Source: Stenotrophomonas maltophilia D457
GTDB taxonomy: Bacteria; Pseudomonadota; Gammaproteobacteria; Xanthomonadales; Xanthomonadaceae
NCBI RefSeq assembly: GCF_000284595.1
Contig: NC_017671.1
Coordinates: forward strand, 1,273,001 to 1,337,000
Reading direction: 5' to 3'
DNA length: 64,000 nucleotides
In this document: piece by piece, positions 17,770 through 26,550 of the stretch
Layout of the letters: the number at the start of each line of letters is the position of its first letter
How positions within the stretch are numbered: the stretch's first letter is position 1
The notes under the pieces: model-generated
The model's database searches: none
What the model saw: the letters and a program-made list of their open reading frames with translations, nothing else
What the model was told of the DNA's origin: nothing
Made by a program: the position numbers and the translations under genes

Positions 17770-19848
17770 ATGAAACTGCGTCATGCCCTGCTGCCACTGA
17801 GCCTGCTGGCCGCCCTGCCCAGCGTCGCCGCTGCCCGTGGCCTGGAAGTCCGCGACATGGTGGCCATGGACCGCGTCTCCGCGCCGGTACTGACCGCTGA
17901 CGGCGGCACCGTGGTGTTCGCCAAGCGCAGCGTGGATGCCAACCTGAAGGCCTCCACCGCGCTGTACGCGCGCAACCTGCGTACCCGCGACGCAGCGCCG
18001 CCGAAGCAGATCACCCCGGCCGGCTGGAACGTCAATTCCGCTTCGCTGTCGGCCGATGGCCAGACCGTGTATTTCCTCAGCGCCAGGAACGGCAGCCAGC
18101 AGTTGTACGCGCAGCCGGTCAGCGGCGGCGCCCCGCGCCAGCTGACCGACTTCCCGGTCGACGTGGACAGCTACCACGTGTCGCCGCAGGACGACCGCGT
18201 GCTGTTCAGCGCCGGCGTGTTCCAGGCCTGTGCCTCGGACCTGACCTGCACCGAGAAGAAGCTCAAGGACGTCGCCGGCGCCAAGGCCAGTGGAAAGGTC
18301 TTCGATTCGCTGTTCGTGCGCCACTGGGATACCTGGAACGACGGCCGCCGCAACACCCTGTTCGTCGCGCCGCTGCCGGCAGCCAAGGCCGGTCCGGTCA
18401 AGGGCGCTTCCGCGCTGAGCGCCACCATCGACGGTGATGCCCCGTCCAAGCCGTTCGGCGGCAATGATGATTTCGCGTGGTCGCCGGATGGCGCCAGCGT
18501 GGTCGCCAGCATCCGCGTGGCCGGCAAGCAGGAGCCGTGGTCGACCAACTTCGACCTGTACCGCTTCGACGCGGCGGGCAAGCAGGCGCCGGTCAACCTG
18601 ACCGCCTCCAACCCGGCCTGGGATGCCGGCCCGGTGTTCAGTGCCGACGGCAAGACCCTGTTCTACCGCGCGATGAAGCGCCCGGGCTTCGAGGCTGACC
18701 GCTTCGGCCTGATGGCGATGGACCTGGCCAGTGGCAAGACCCGCGAGATCGCCCCGCAGTGGGATCGTTCGGCTGGCGGCATCACCCTGTCCGCCGACGG
18801 CGCCAGCATCTACACCACTGCCGATGACCTCGGCGAACACCCGCTGTTCCAGATCGACGTGGCCAGCGGCAAGGCCACCAAGCTGATCGGCGACGGCAGC
18901 GTGACCTCGGTCGATGTGGCCGGCAACAGCGTGGCGATCACCCGCAACAGCCTGAAGAGCAACGACCAGGTGCTGGTTGGCTTGCTGCCGGCCGCGGGCG
19001 AAGCCATCGGCGAGCTGCGCGCGCTGACCCCGGCCGCTGGTGAGGTGCTCAAGGATGTCAGCTTCGGCGACTACGAGCAGTTCGAGTTCAAGGGCTGGAA
19101 CAACGACACCGTGCATGGCTACGTGGTCAAGCCGCACAACTACCAGGAAGGCAAGTCGTACCCGGTCGCGTTCCTGATCCACGGCGGCCCGCAGGGCAGC
19201 TTCGGCAATGGCTGGAGCTACCGCTGGAATCCGCAGACCTACGCGGGCCAGGGCTATGCGGTGGTGATGATCGACTTCCACGGCTCCACCGGCTACGGCC
19301 AGGCGTTCACCGATGCGATCAGCCAGCACTGGGGCGACCGCCCGCTGGAAGACCTGCAGAAGGGCTGGGATGCGGCGCTGAAGAAGTATTCCTTCCTCAA
19401 TGGTGACAAGGCCTGTGCGCTGGGCGCCAGCTACGGCGGCTTCATGGTCAACTGGATTGCCGGCAACTGGAACGGCCCGTTCAAGTGCCTGGTCAACCAT
19501 GACGGCGTGTTCGACCAGCGCATGATGGGCTACGCCACCGAAGAACTGTGGTTCACCGAGTGGGAGCAGGGCGGTACGCCGTACCAGAAGGCGGCGAACT
19601 ACGAGAAGTTCAACCCGGTCAACCACGTGGCGGACTGGAAGAAGCCGATCCTGGTCATCCACGGCCAGCAGGACTTCCGCATCCCGGTCGAGCAGGGCCT
19701 GGCCGCGTTCACCGCTGCCCAGCGCCAGGGCATCGAATCGAAGTTCCTGTACTTCCCGGATGAAAACCACTGGGTGCTGAAGCCGAACAACAGCATCCTG
19801 TGGCATGACACCGTCAATGCCTGGCTGAAGCAGCACATCGGCAACTGA
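17770..19848 (+). CDS. Secreted S9 peptidase, dipeptidyl-peptidase 5-like
   Basis: Periplasmic serine peptidase of 692 residues. MKLRHALLPLSLLAALPSVA is a signal peptide (cleavage after AAA-R). The propeller spans about residues 30-440; the hydrolase domain carries HGGPQGSFG (oxyanion), Ser554 in LGASYGGFMVN, Asp635 in GQQDFRIP and His667 in DENHW. The W-rich RWNPQTYAGQGYAVVMIDFH context resembles DPP5/acylaminoacyl-peptidases that release dipeptides. An upstream in-frame ATG would add 24 residues before the signal peptide and was rejected. A GC-rich terminator follows directly. Confidence 0.9.
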   Translation: MKLRHALLPLSLLAALPSVAAARGLEVRDMVAMDRVSAPVLTADGGTVVFAKRSVDANLKASTALYARNLRTRDAAPPKQITPAGWNVNSASLSADGQTVYFLSARNGSQQLYAQPVSGGAPRQLTDFPVDVDSYHVSPQDDRVLFSAGVFQACASDLTCTEKKLKDVAGAKASGKVFDSLFVRHWDTWNDGRRNTLFVAPLPAAKAGPVKGASALSATIDGDAPSKPFGGNDDFAWSPDGASVVASIRVAGKQEPWSTNFDLYRFDAAGKQAPVNLTASNPAWDAGPVFSADGKTLFYRAMKRPGFEADRFGLMAMDLASGKTREIAPQWDRSAGGITLSADGASIYTTADDLGEHPLFQIDVASGKATKLIGDGSVTSVDVAGNSVAITRNSLKSNDQVLVGLLPAAGEAIGELRALTPAAGEVLKDVSFGDYEQFEFKGWNNDTVHGYVVKPHNYQEGKSYPVAFLIHGGPQGSFGNGWSYRWNPQTYAGQGYAVVMIDFHGSTGYGQAFTDAISQHWGDRPLEDLQKGWDAALKKYSFLNGDKACALGASYGGFMVNWIAGNWNGPFKCLVNHDGVFDQRMMGYATEELWFTEWEQGGTPYQKAANYEKFNPVNHVADWKKPILVIHGQQDFRIPVEQGLAAFTAAQRQGIESKFLYFPDENHWVLKPNNSILWHDTVNAWLKQHIGN

Positions 19849-19856
19849 TGGTTGCG

Positions 19857-19884
19857 GCGCCGCCCTCCGGGGCGGCGCTTCTGT
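19857..19884 (+). terminator. Terminator of the DPP5-like gene
   Basis: 9-bp stem GCGCCGCCC/GGGCGGCGC with a short loop followed by TTCTGTTT, starting 8 bp after the stop codon. Confidence 0.75.
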
Positions 19885-19903
19885 TTCACCATCTGCTTTA
19901 CCG

Positions 19904-19976
19904 GTGGGTGCCGACCGTTGGTCGGCACACCTTCCTGATCTGCCGCCACCAGCAGCCGGCCAGCGGCCGGCTCTAC
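19904..19976. repeat. REP-like inverted pair in the leader of the DUF819 gene
   Basis: First hairpin GTGCCGACC/GGTCGGCAC preceded by GTGG; second AGCCGGCC/GGCCGGCT followed by CTAC, the complement of a GTAG head. The pair ends only 12 bp before the DUF819 start codon, unusually close for an extragenic repeat. Confidence 0.75.
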
Positions 19977-19988
19977 CAGAGCGCCTGC

Positions 19989-21233
19989 ATGCCTTCGACT
20001 GCCCTGATCCAGAACGACATCGTCGTCTTCGGTTTGATCGCCGCCACTCTTGGCGCCGTGTTCTGGACCGCCTCGCGCGAGCAGGGGCTGTGGAAGCGCT
20101 TCTATACGTTCGTGCCAGCGCTGCTGCTGTGCTACCTGATTCCCGGCATCTACAACACCGTCGGCCTGATCGACGGCCAGAACACCAAGCTCTACAACCC
20201 GATCGCGCGCGACATTCTGTTGCCGGCGGCGCTGATCCTGCTGACCCTGGCAGTGGATATCAAGGGCATCCTGCGGCTCGGCCCGAAGCTGGTACTGATG
20301 TACCTGGGCGCCTCGGCCAGCATCATGCTCGGTGCGGTGGTGGCGTTCCTGGTGATGCGCGCGATCCATCCCGACACCGTGGCCGGCGATACCTGGGCCG
20401 GCATGGCGGCACTGGCCGGCAGCTGGATCGGTGGTGGTGCCAACATGCTGGCGATGCGCGAAGTGTTCGACGTCAACGCGACCACCTTTGGCCAGTTCGC
20501 GGTGGTCGATGTCGGCGTCGGTTACGTGTGGATGGCCGCGCTGATCTTCCTGGCAGGACGTGCAGCGAAGATCGATGCACGCAGTGGCGCTGATACCTCG
20601 GCCATCGATGAACTGAAGGAGCGCATCGCGCGCTTCCAGGCCGAGCACGAACGCATTCCCAGCCTGACCGACCTGATGCTGATCGTGGCGGTGGCCTTCG
20701 GCGGCGTCGGCCTGTCGCATGCGATCGGTGCGCCGCTGGCGGCCTGGTTCAAGGCCAACGTCAGCTGGGCGTCGCAGTTCAGCCTGGACGCGCCGTTCGT
20801 GTGGGTGGTGGTGCTGTCGACCACGCTGGGCCTGAGCCTGAGTTTCACCCGCGCACGCAACCTGGAAGGGGCGGGTGCATCGCGGCTGGGTTCGTTGCTG
20901 CTGTACTTCCTGATCGCCTGCATCGGCATGCAGATGGATCTGCTGGCGCTGCTGGATCGCCCGTGGCTGTTCCTGCTTGGCCTGATCTGGATTGCCGTGC
21001 ACATCGTGCTGCTGTGGTGCCTGGGCAAGCTGCTGAAGGTGCCGTTCTTCTATTTCGCCGTCGGTTCGCAGTCGAACATCGGTGGCCCGGCCTCGGCGCC
21101 GGTGGTGGCGTCCGCGTTCCATCCGGCCCTGGCGCCGGTGGGCGTGCTGCTGGGCACGATGGGCTATGCCACCGGCACCTACCTGGCCTACATCGTCGGC
21201 ATCACCCTGCGCGCACTGGCCGGGCAGGGCTGA
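19989..21233 (+). CDS. DUF819 family membrane protein
   Basis: Polytopic inner-membrane protein of 414 residues with about 10-11 helices and a charged cytoplasmic loop at about 200-225 (DELKERIARFQAEHERIPSL). Glycine motifs such as AGSWIGGGANMLAMREVF and VGSQSNIGGPASAPVV, repeated in the two halves, are typical of DUF819 (YjcL-like). Function unproven; the inverted two-half layout with GG motifs suggests a transporter. Start MPSTALIQNDIVVFG was chosen because upstream in-frame sequence is REP DNA. RBS is weak (AGAG about 9 nt before ATG). Confidence 0.82.
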   Translation: MPSTALIQNDIVVFGLIAATLGAVFWTASREQGLWKRFYTFVPALLLCYLIPGIYNTVGLIDGQNTKLYNPIARDILLPAALILLTLAVDIKGILRLGPKLVLMYLGASASIMLGAVVAFLVMRAIHPDTVAGDTWAGMAALAGSWIGGGANMLAMREVFDVNATTFGQFAVVDVGVGYVWMAALIFLAGRAAKIDARSGADTSAIDELKERIARFQAEHERIPSLTDLMLIVAVAFGGVGLSHAIGAPLAAWFKANVSWASQFSLDAPFVWVVVLSTTLGLSLSFTRARNLEGAGASRLGSLLLYFLIACIGMQMDLLALLDRPWLFLLGLIWIAVHIVLLWCLGKLLKVPFFYFAVGSQSNIGGPASAPVVASAFHPALAPVGVLLGTMGYATGTYLAYIVGITLRALAGQG

Positions 21234-21250
21234 TACGGCGACGGGGTGAT

Positions 21251-21291
21251 GGGGTCAGATCCCTTTTGCGACGCAAAAGGGATCTGACCCC
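21251..21291. repeat. 41-bp perfect palindrome, GGGGTCAGATCCC family
   Basis: 20-bp arms GGGGTCAGATCCCTTTTGCG and the exact complement around a single central base. It sits between convergent genes (DUF819 and the HExxH protein), where it could also terminate transcription. Confidence 0.9.
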
Positions 21292-21304
21292 GGTTCCCGG
21301 TGAA

Positions 21305-21784
21305 TCACGCCACCGGCAACCCGCGTTCGATCAACCATGCCTTCGCGTCTTCGGCGTCCTGCTCGAACCACGCTTTCGTAGATCCCAGCCGATACGTATA
21401 CCCCCAGGCATCCATGTCGGCCATCAGCCGCTGGCTGCCGACGCCGGGCAGCTGCCCGGCCAGCACGATCTGCAGGTAGCAGGTCGCGTCTTCCTCGGCC
21501 ACCGAGTCGGTGGCATCGGTATGCACCTGCGCCCGCCGCTCCGGCGGCAGTACGATCAGGTGGCAGGCCTCATGCAGCATCGAGTGCACGGGCGTGTCAT
21601 CGCGCACGTAGACGTTGCTGGCGATGATGCCCGCCTCGGGCTCGCCCCAGTAGCTGCCGGGAATCGGCTCGCCGGCGGCCACGTGGTGCAGCCGCAGGCC
21701 ATGCGCGGCGAGCAGGCACTGCGCATCGGCGAAGGCGATGTCGCCCACGCAGGTGATGTCCACGGCGGTTGTCGTATCGGTCAT
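21305..21784 (-). CDS. Small HExxH protein, putative zinc metallopeptidase-like
   Basis: Uncharacterised 159-residue cytoplasmic protein. It contains the zinc-peptidase motif H71-E-A-C-H75 in VHSMLHEACHLIV, with a possible third ligand among Glu97/Glu98 in DSVAEEDATCYLQI about 22 residues on. No signal peptide. I do not recognise a named family. It follows minE by 46 bp on the same strand and may be cotranscribed with the min operon. An upstream in-frame reading of 36 more residues is Cys/Arg-rich and overlaps minE, so it was rejected. Confidence 0.6.
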   Translation of the reverse strand: MTDTTTAVDITCVGDIAFADAQCLLAAHGLRLHHVAAGEPIPGSYWGEPEAGIIASNVYVRDDTPVHSMLHEACHLIVLPPERRAQVHTDATDSVAEEDATCYLQIVLAGQLPGVGSQRLMADMDAWGYTYRLGSTKAWFEQDAEDAKAWLIERGLPVA

Positions 21785-21830
21785 GCGGGTCAGGCAGCCC
21801 CGCCCATGCAGGCACGGGCGGGGCAGGGGA

Positions 21831-22091
21831 TCAGGGTTTGTCCGGGCCTTCCGGCAGCGCCACGGAGATGTCCAGCACATCGTGCTGGCCATCCTTCACC
21901 AGGTCGACCTTCACCGCATCGACGTCGATGTTCACGTACTTCTTGATCACTTCCAGCAGCTCGCGCTGCAGCAGCGGCAGGTAGTCCGGGCCACCACGGT
22001 GGCTGCGTTCCTGCGCGATGATGATCTGCAGGCGGTTCTTGGCGGTTTCGGCGGTGGTCTTCTTCGCTTTGAGGAAATCAAACAGGCCCAT
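21831..22091 (-). CDS. minE: Cell-division topological specificity factor MinE
   Basis: 86 residues, normal MinE length. It stimulates MinD ATPase and drives pole-to-pole oscillation so that MinC inhibits FtsZ only away from mid-cell. The N-terminal [11 protein letters not shown] membrane-targeting helix is followed by the MinD-binding segment [13 protein letters not shown], then the dimerising topological domain with the conserved [18 protein letters not shown]. Two base pairs separate it from minD. Confidence 0.97.
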   Translation of the reverse strand: MGLFDFLKAKKTTAETAKNRLQIIIAQERSHRGGPDYLPLLQRELLEVIKKYVNIDVDAVKVDLVKDGQHDVLDISVALPEGPDKP

Positions 22092-22093
22092 GC

Positions 22094-22903
22094 TTACCCT
22101 CCGAACAGCTTGCTGAAGAAGCCCTTCTTCTCGACGTTGGTGAAGCGCATCGGGCGTTCTTCGCCGAGGATGCGCGCGACGGCGTCTTCATAGGCCTGGC
22201 CGGCAGCGGATTCGACATCCAGGATGACCGGCTCGCCCTTGTTGGAGGCGTTGAGCACGTCGCCCGATTCCGGAATCACGCCGATCGCCTTCAGGCCGAG
22301 GACTTCCTCGACGTCGGCGATGCTCAGCATCTCGCCGCTTTCCACGCGCAGCGGGGTGTAGCGGGTCAGCAGCAGGAAGGCCGGCACGTCCTGGCCGGAT
22401 TCGGCCTTGTGGGTCTTCGAATCGAGCAGGCCGATGATGCGGTCGGAGTCGCGCACCGACGACACTTCCGGGTTCACCACCACCACCGCGCGGTCGGCGA
22501 AGTACATCGCCAGGAAGGCGCCCTTCTCGATGCCGGCCGGGGAGTCGCAGATGATGTAGTCGAAGCCGTCGGCGGCCAGGTCCTTCAGGACCTTGCCCAC
22601 GCCTTCCTGGGTCAGTGCGTCCTTGTCGCGGGTCTGCGAGGCCGCCAGCACGTACAGGTTGTCGAAGCGCTTGTCCTTGATCAGGGCCTGCTTGAGGGTG
22701 GCTTCGCCGTGCACGACGTTGACGAAGTCGTACACCACGCGGCGTTCGCAGCCCATGATCAGGTCGAGGTTGCGCAGGCCGACGTCGAAGTCGATCACCG
22801 CCACCTTCTTGCCGCGCCGCGCCAGGCCGCAGGCCAGGCTCGCGCTGGAAGTGGTCTTGCCGACGCCGCCCTTGCCGGAGGTGACTACGATGATTTCAGC
22901 CAA
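22094..22903 (-). CDS. minD: Septum-site-determining ATPase MinD (TTG start)
   Basis: ParA/MinD-type ATPase of 269 residues that binds the membrane when ATP-bound and recruits MinC and MinE. Deviant Walker A KGGVGKTT gives Lys11 and Lys16; the switch region is [14 protein letters not shown]; the C-terminal amphipathic membrane-targeting helix is [11 protein letters not shown]. No ATG fits the N terminus; translation must begin at TTG in TTG-GCT-GAA ([10 protein letters not shown] read as MAEII...), preceded by a good AGGAG Shine-Dalgarno 6-7 nt upstream. The open frame further upstream is minC sequence in another frame. Confidence 0.96.
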   Translation of the reverse strand: MAEIIVVTSGKGGVGKTTSSASLACGLARRGKKVAVIDFDVGLRNLDLIMGCERRVVYDFVNVVHGEATLKQALIKDKRFDNLYVLAASQTRDKDALTQEGVGKVLKDLAADGFDYIICDSPAGIEKGAFLAMYFADRAVVVVNPEVSSVRDSDRIIGLLDSKTHKAESGQDVPAFLLLTRYTPLRVESGEMLSIADVEEVLGLKAIGVIPESGDVLNASNKGEPVILDVESAAGQAYEDAVARILGEERPMRFTNVEKKGFFSKLFGG

Positions 22904-22940
22904 AGGACTTCTCCTGGTTCTGCATGAGTTTGGTGCTGCG

Positions 22941-23729
22941 TCAGTCCAGCGCAGCGATCTTGATCTGGTCCTGTTCCAGCCACACCTGGACGGCCTTGCC
23001 GCGCAGGTTGTCCGGAACATCGTCCAGTACCTTGTAGTGGCCGGCAATGGCCACCAGTTCCGCATGGAAATCACGGCAGAAGATGCGTGCCGCGGTGTTG
23101 CCCTGGGCCCCTGCCAGCGCGCGGCCGCGCAGGGTGCCGTAGATATGGATGCTGCCATCGGCGATGACCTCGGCGCCGGCGCCGACAGTGGCCATCACGG
23201 TCAGGTCGCAGTTTTCCGCGTACAGCTGCTGGCCCGAACGCACGTTGCCCAGCTGCATGCGGCCCGGCTGCGGTGCAGCGGCGTCGGCCACCTTGGCCAC
23301 CGGCGTCGCCGGAGCTGGCTTCGGTTCGGCACGGGCTGCCCGGCGCGGTTCCGGTGCGGGCGGCGGCGGGGCCGGTTCGCCCTCGGCACGCTCGTACTGC
23401 GCGCGGAACTTGGCCAGCAGCGGCAGACCGAGCTGCTGGGAGAGCAGGTCGACCGCGCTGGTGCCGTAGGCCAGCGCCACCGGCAGCACCCCGGCGCTGC
23501 GCAGGCCGGCGACCAGCGCCTGCGCGGTGGCCACGTCCGGCACCTGGCTCAGGCCGCCGAAGTCGAGGATCACCGCGGCGCGGCCGAACAGCTTCGGGGC
23601 GCGGGTCACGCGCTCGCGCATTTCCTGCACGAGACGTTCGACATCAAGGGTACGGATGCGCAGGTTGGCGATGCCCACCTGGCCGATCTTCAGTTCACCG
23701 GCCTGTTCGTAATCGAAATTCACCGCCAC
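22941..23729 (-). CDS. minC: Septum-site inhibitor MinC (GTG start likely)
   Basis: FtsZ-polymer antagonist of 262 residues. N-terminal domain about 1-105 (MAVNFDYEQAGELKIGQVGI; ILDFGGLSQVPD), a Pro/Ala/Arg-rich linker about 120-160, and a right-handed beta-helix MinC_C from about 165 (GRMQLGNVRSGQQLYAENCD) that dimerises and binds MinD. Start: GTG with GGGGA 7 nt upstream. A CTG two codons earlier overlaps the preceding gene's stop, and an ATG 19 codons earlier would add a Gly/Ala-rich stretch not expected in the family. It is the first min gene, 3 bp after the GNAT gene. Confidence 0.92.
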   Translation of the reverse strand: MAVNFDYEQAGELKIGQVGIANLRIRTLDVERLVQEMRERVTRAPKLFGRAAVILDFGGLSQVPDVATAQALVAGLRSAGVLPVALAYGTSAVDLLSQQLGLPLLAKFRAQYERAEGEPAPPPPAPEPRRAARAEPKPAPATPVAKVADAAAPQPGRMQLGNVRSGQQLYAENCDLTVMATVGAGAEVIADGSIHIYGTLRGRALAGAQGNTAARIFCRDFHAELVAIAGHYKVLDDVPDNLRGKAVQVWLEQDQIKIAALD

Positions 23730-23731
23730 GC

Positions 23732-24328
23732 TCAGGTCCCCGTCGGCCGCTGTGCCTGCGCCGGCAGCTGCCGGGCGCGTGTCCATGCCACATCCGGCAG
23801 CTTGTCGCCGTAGGTCTCCTGGACCCATGGGTAGCTGCACAGTTCCTTGGCCAGCATGCTGGCGCGCACATCGACCTGCGGCATGGTGTTCTGGCCCAGC
23901 TCGCGGAAGCCGAAGCTGCCGTGGAAGAGCAGGGCGGCATCGGCGCCATGGTCGAGGAAGACCTCGCAGGTCATCTGCGGGTAGCGCAGCTCGGCGAAGC
24001 TCTGCGCGTCGGCGTAGAACGCACGCCCGACGCCACCGCCACGACGGCGGCTGGCGACCACGATGCGGTCGATATAGAAGAACGGGGTGTCCAGGTGCTG
24101 CTTGAACCAGGCGAAATTGCTGCTGTCGTGCTGGCTGTCGCTGCCGAAGCCGATCAGGAAGCCGGCCAGGTTGCCGTCGCGCTCGGCGACGCGGAAATAC
24201 TCAGCGGTTTCATAGAACAGGCGCAGGCGGGCCGCATCCAGGGGAAGGATGGCCAGGCCAGCGTTGTTGTTCAAAGCCAGGACGGAATCGAGCTCGTGCT
24301 CGCGCACGTCGCGGATGACAATCGACAT
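23732..24328 (-). CDS. GNAT-family acetyltransferase at the head of the min operon
   Basis: 198 residues, MSIVIRDVREHELDSVLALNNNAG... with the acetyl-CoA loop VASRRRGGGVGRAFYADA and a C-terminal HGSFGFRELGQNTM motif, as in GNATs of the YkwB/RimI-like superfamily. Substrate unknown. Its stop lies 2 bp from the minC GTG, so it is probably the promoter-proximal gene of a GNAT-minC-minD-minE transcript. The 149-bp gap to the divergent histidine kinase carries the promoters. Confidence 0.8.
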   Translation of the reverse strand: MSIVIRDVREHELDSVLALNNNAGLAILPLDAARLRLFYETAEYFRVAERDGNLAGFLIGFGSDSQHDSSNFAWFKQHLDTPFFYIDRIVVASRRRGGGVGRAFYADAQSFAELRYPQMTCEVFLDHGADAALLFHGSFGFRELGQNTMPQVDVRASMLAKELCSYPWVQETYGDKLPDVAWTRARQLPAQAQRPTGT

Positions 24329-24478
24329 TGTGACTCCGTGGGGTAACGCGGTTGGTCCATCAAGGGACCCTGCGCACGATTATTGCATGCCCGGGGTGGG
24401 CTGCGGCATGAACAGGCGACCGGGCAGGCATGACTTCCGTGGGGTGCGGTGCGCAGGCGCGGCCCGTAGAGTGCTGGC

Positions 24479-25675
24479 ATGTTGGGAGTCCTCAGCCATA
24501 CCCGCGTCCTCCGCCTGGCCGGCCTTTTCACCTGGGTCATGGTCGGCCTGCCCCTGGCGTACTCGCAGTTCGAGAACCTGCACAGCCGCGGTGACATGGG
24601 TGGCTGGGCGATCCTGTTGTTCGTCGCCTACCTGTCCTTCGGCACGGCCTACTACTGGTTGACCCGTATCCTGCGCAGCGACAGCCACACCAGCTGGCTG
24701 GACCGCGGCCTGCTGCTGTTGCTGACGGTCTCGGCGCTGGGGGTCAGTTTCCTCAGCGGTTCGGGCCTGGGCAGCATCCTGATGATGGTGGCCGCCGGGG
24801 TCATTCCGTGGATGCTGTCGGTACGGCTGGGGGTGCTGTGGCTGCTGGTCAGCCAGCTGGCGGTGGCGCCGGTCTATTACCTGCTGCTGCGCTTCCCGCT
24901 GTTCGAAGCGGTGATGCAGTCGCTGCTGTACGGCGGCTTCTCCATGTTCATCTTCGTGACCAGCCTGGTTGCACGGCAGCAGACCGAGGCCCGCGACGAG
25001 CAGCGCCGGCTCAATTCGGAGCTGCGTGCCACCCGCGCCCTGCTGGCCGAGAGCGCGCGGGTCAACGAGCGCACCCGCATTTCGCGCGAGCTGCACGACC
25101 TGCTGGGCCACCAGCTGACTGCGCTGACCCTGAACCTGGAGGTCGCCGGCCACCTGGCCGAGGGCCAGGCGCTGGACCACGTGAAGCGCTCGCACGCGCT
25201 GGCCAAGCTGCTGCTGGGCAATGTGCGCGAGGTGGTCAGCCAGCTGCGCGAGACCGGCGCGATCGATCTGGCCGCGGCGCTGCGCCCGCTGACCGAGAAC
25301 GTGCCCTCGCTGGACATCCAGCTGGAGATCGAGGATCCGTTGAACGTGGAAGACCCGCAGCGGGCCCACGTGCTGCTGCGCTGTACCCAGGAGATGATTA
25401 CCAACGCGGTGCGCCACGCCGGCGCCCGCCACCTGTGGATCAAGGTGTACCGTGAAGCCCCCGACCGGGTGGTGGTGGAGGCCCGCGACGACGGCGTCGG
25501 CGCGGATATGGTCAATGTAGGCAATGGCTTGCGCGGCATGCGCGAGCGCCTGCAACAATGTGGTGGCCAGCTGCAGATCGAAACCCGTCCCGGAGAAGGC
25601 TTCCGGCTGCGGGCGACGGTGCCGGCAACGGTGCTGGTGGCGGCCCTTACCAAGGTTCCTGAAGGAGTGCGTTGA
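24479..25675 (+). CDS. Sensor histidine kinase, HisKA_3 (NarL/DesK-type)
   Basis: Membrane sensor kinase of 398 residues. Six predicted helices within about 1-165 form a DesK-like sensing domain without a large periplasmic loop. A coiled region (about 165-200) leads to the dimerisation/phosphoacceptor domain with His206 in ISRELHDLLGHQL. The HATPase domain has CTQEMITNAVRHA (N box), DDGVGAD and GNGLRGMRERL. The stimulus is unknown; a purely intramembrane sensor suggests membrane state or a lipophilic signal. The stop codon shares its last base with the ATG of the response regulator. Confidence 0.92.
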   Translation: MLGVLSHTRVLRLAGLFTWVMVGLPLAYSQFENLHSRGDMGGWAILLFVAYLSFGTAYYWLTRILRSDSHTSWLDRGLLLLLTVSALGVSFLSGSGLGSILMMVAAGVIPWMLSVRLGVLWLLVSQLAVAPVYYLLLRFPLFEAVMQSLLYGGFSMFIFVTSLVARQQTEARDEQRRLNSELRATRALLAESARVNERTRISRELHDLLGHQLTALTLNLEVAGHLAEGQALDHVKRSHALAKLLLGNVREVVSQLRETGAIDLAAALRPLTENVPSLDIQLEIEDPLNVEDPQRAHVLLRCTQEMITNAVRHAGARHLWIKVYREAPDRVVVEARDDGVGADMVNVGNGLRGMRERLQQCGGQLQIETRPGEGFRLRATVPATVLVAALTKVPEGVR

Positions 25676-26316
25676 TGATTCGCGTCTGCCTGGTCGACGA
25701 CCAAACCCTGGTGCGGCAGGGAATCCGCTCCCTGCTGGCGCTCGACGACGGCATCGAGGTGGTGGCCGAGGCCGGCGACGGCCGGCAGGCGGTCGAGCTG
25801 ATACCGCAGGTGCGCCCCGACGTGGTGCTGATGGACATGCGCATGCCGGTGATGTCCGGTCTGGAGGCACTGCAGGTGCTGTCGCGGCAGGAACAGCTGC
25901 CGCCGACCATCATCCTCACCACGTTCGACGATGACCAGCTGGTGCTGGCCGGGCTCAAGGCCGGTGCCAAGGGCTACCTGCTCAAGGATGTCACCCTGGC
26001 GCAGCTGGTCGGTGCCATCCGTACCGTGGCCGACGGCGGTTCGCTGGTGCAGCCGGCGGTGACCCAGCGCCTGCTGTCCGGCCTGGAGCACATGCGCAAC
26101 GAGTTCGTCAGCCTGGACCGCCCGGACCCGCTGACCGACCGCGAGACCGAGATCCTGCGGCTGATGGCCAGCGGCTTCTCCAACAAGGAGATCGCCAATT
26201 CGCTCGGCGTGGCCGAAGGGACCATCAAGAACCACGTGTCCAACATCCTGTCCAAGCTGGGCGTGCGCGACCGTACGCGTGCCGTACTGAAGGCGTTCGA
26301 ACTCCAGCTGGTCTGA
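25675..26316 (+). CDS. NarL/FixJ-type response regulator
   Basis: 213 residues. Receiver domain about 1-120 with acidic pocket Asp8/Asp9, phospho-acceptor Asp54 in VLMDMRMPV, Thr in ILTTFDD and Lys in GYLLKD. LuxR-type HTH about 148-208 (LTDRETEILRLMASGFSNKE then IANSLGVAEGTIKNHV). It is the cognate partner of the upstream kinase by overlap (TGATG). Start is ATG; a TTG one codon earlier lies inside the kinase stop region. The following 234 bp contain no gene I can support, only an AT-richer stretch just downstream and the leader of the SRPBCC gene. Confidence 0.94.
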   Translation: MIRVCLVDDQTLVRQGIRSLLALDDGIEVVAEAGDGRQAVELIPQVRPDVVLMDMRMPVMSGLEALQVLSRQEQLPPTIILTTFDDDQLVLAGLKAGAKGYLLKDVTLAQLVGAIRTVADGGSLVQPAVTQRLLSGLEHMRNEFVSLDRPDPLTDRETEILRLMASGFSNKEIANSLGVAEGTIKNHVSNILSKLGVRDRTRAVLKAFELQLV

Positions 26317-26550
26317 AGAAAATCGTTCAAGTACAAAGACTTGGGTCGTAGTTACGGGTTCCTGCCAAGGTTGCCCCCTACTTGCCGGGTAGCGGTATGC
26401 GTTACCCTTCGAATTCTTTTTCCATACAAATACGCAGCCGGCAGGGAAACCGGTGCGCCAATCCCGATAAACAATGCCCGCGAAGCCTGCTAGGATTGGC
26501 GCTTCGCTTCAATCAACCCGGCCGTGGGATCGGCCCCGGAGACTCTCTGA

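Noticed and set aside
17698..17770. Upstream ATG for the DPP5-like peptidase
   Set aside because: It would place 24 non-hydrophobic residues ahead of a good signal peptide; the downstream ATG is better.
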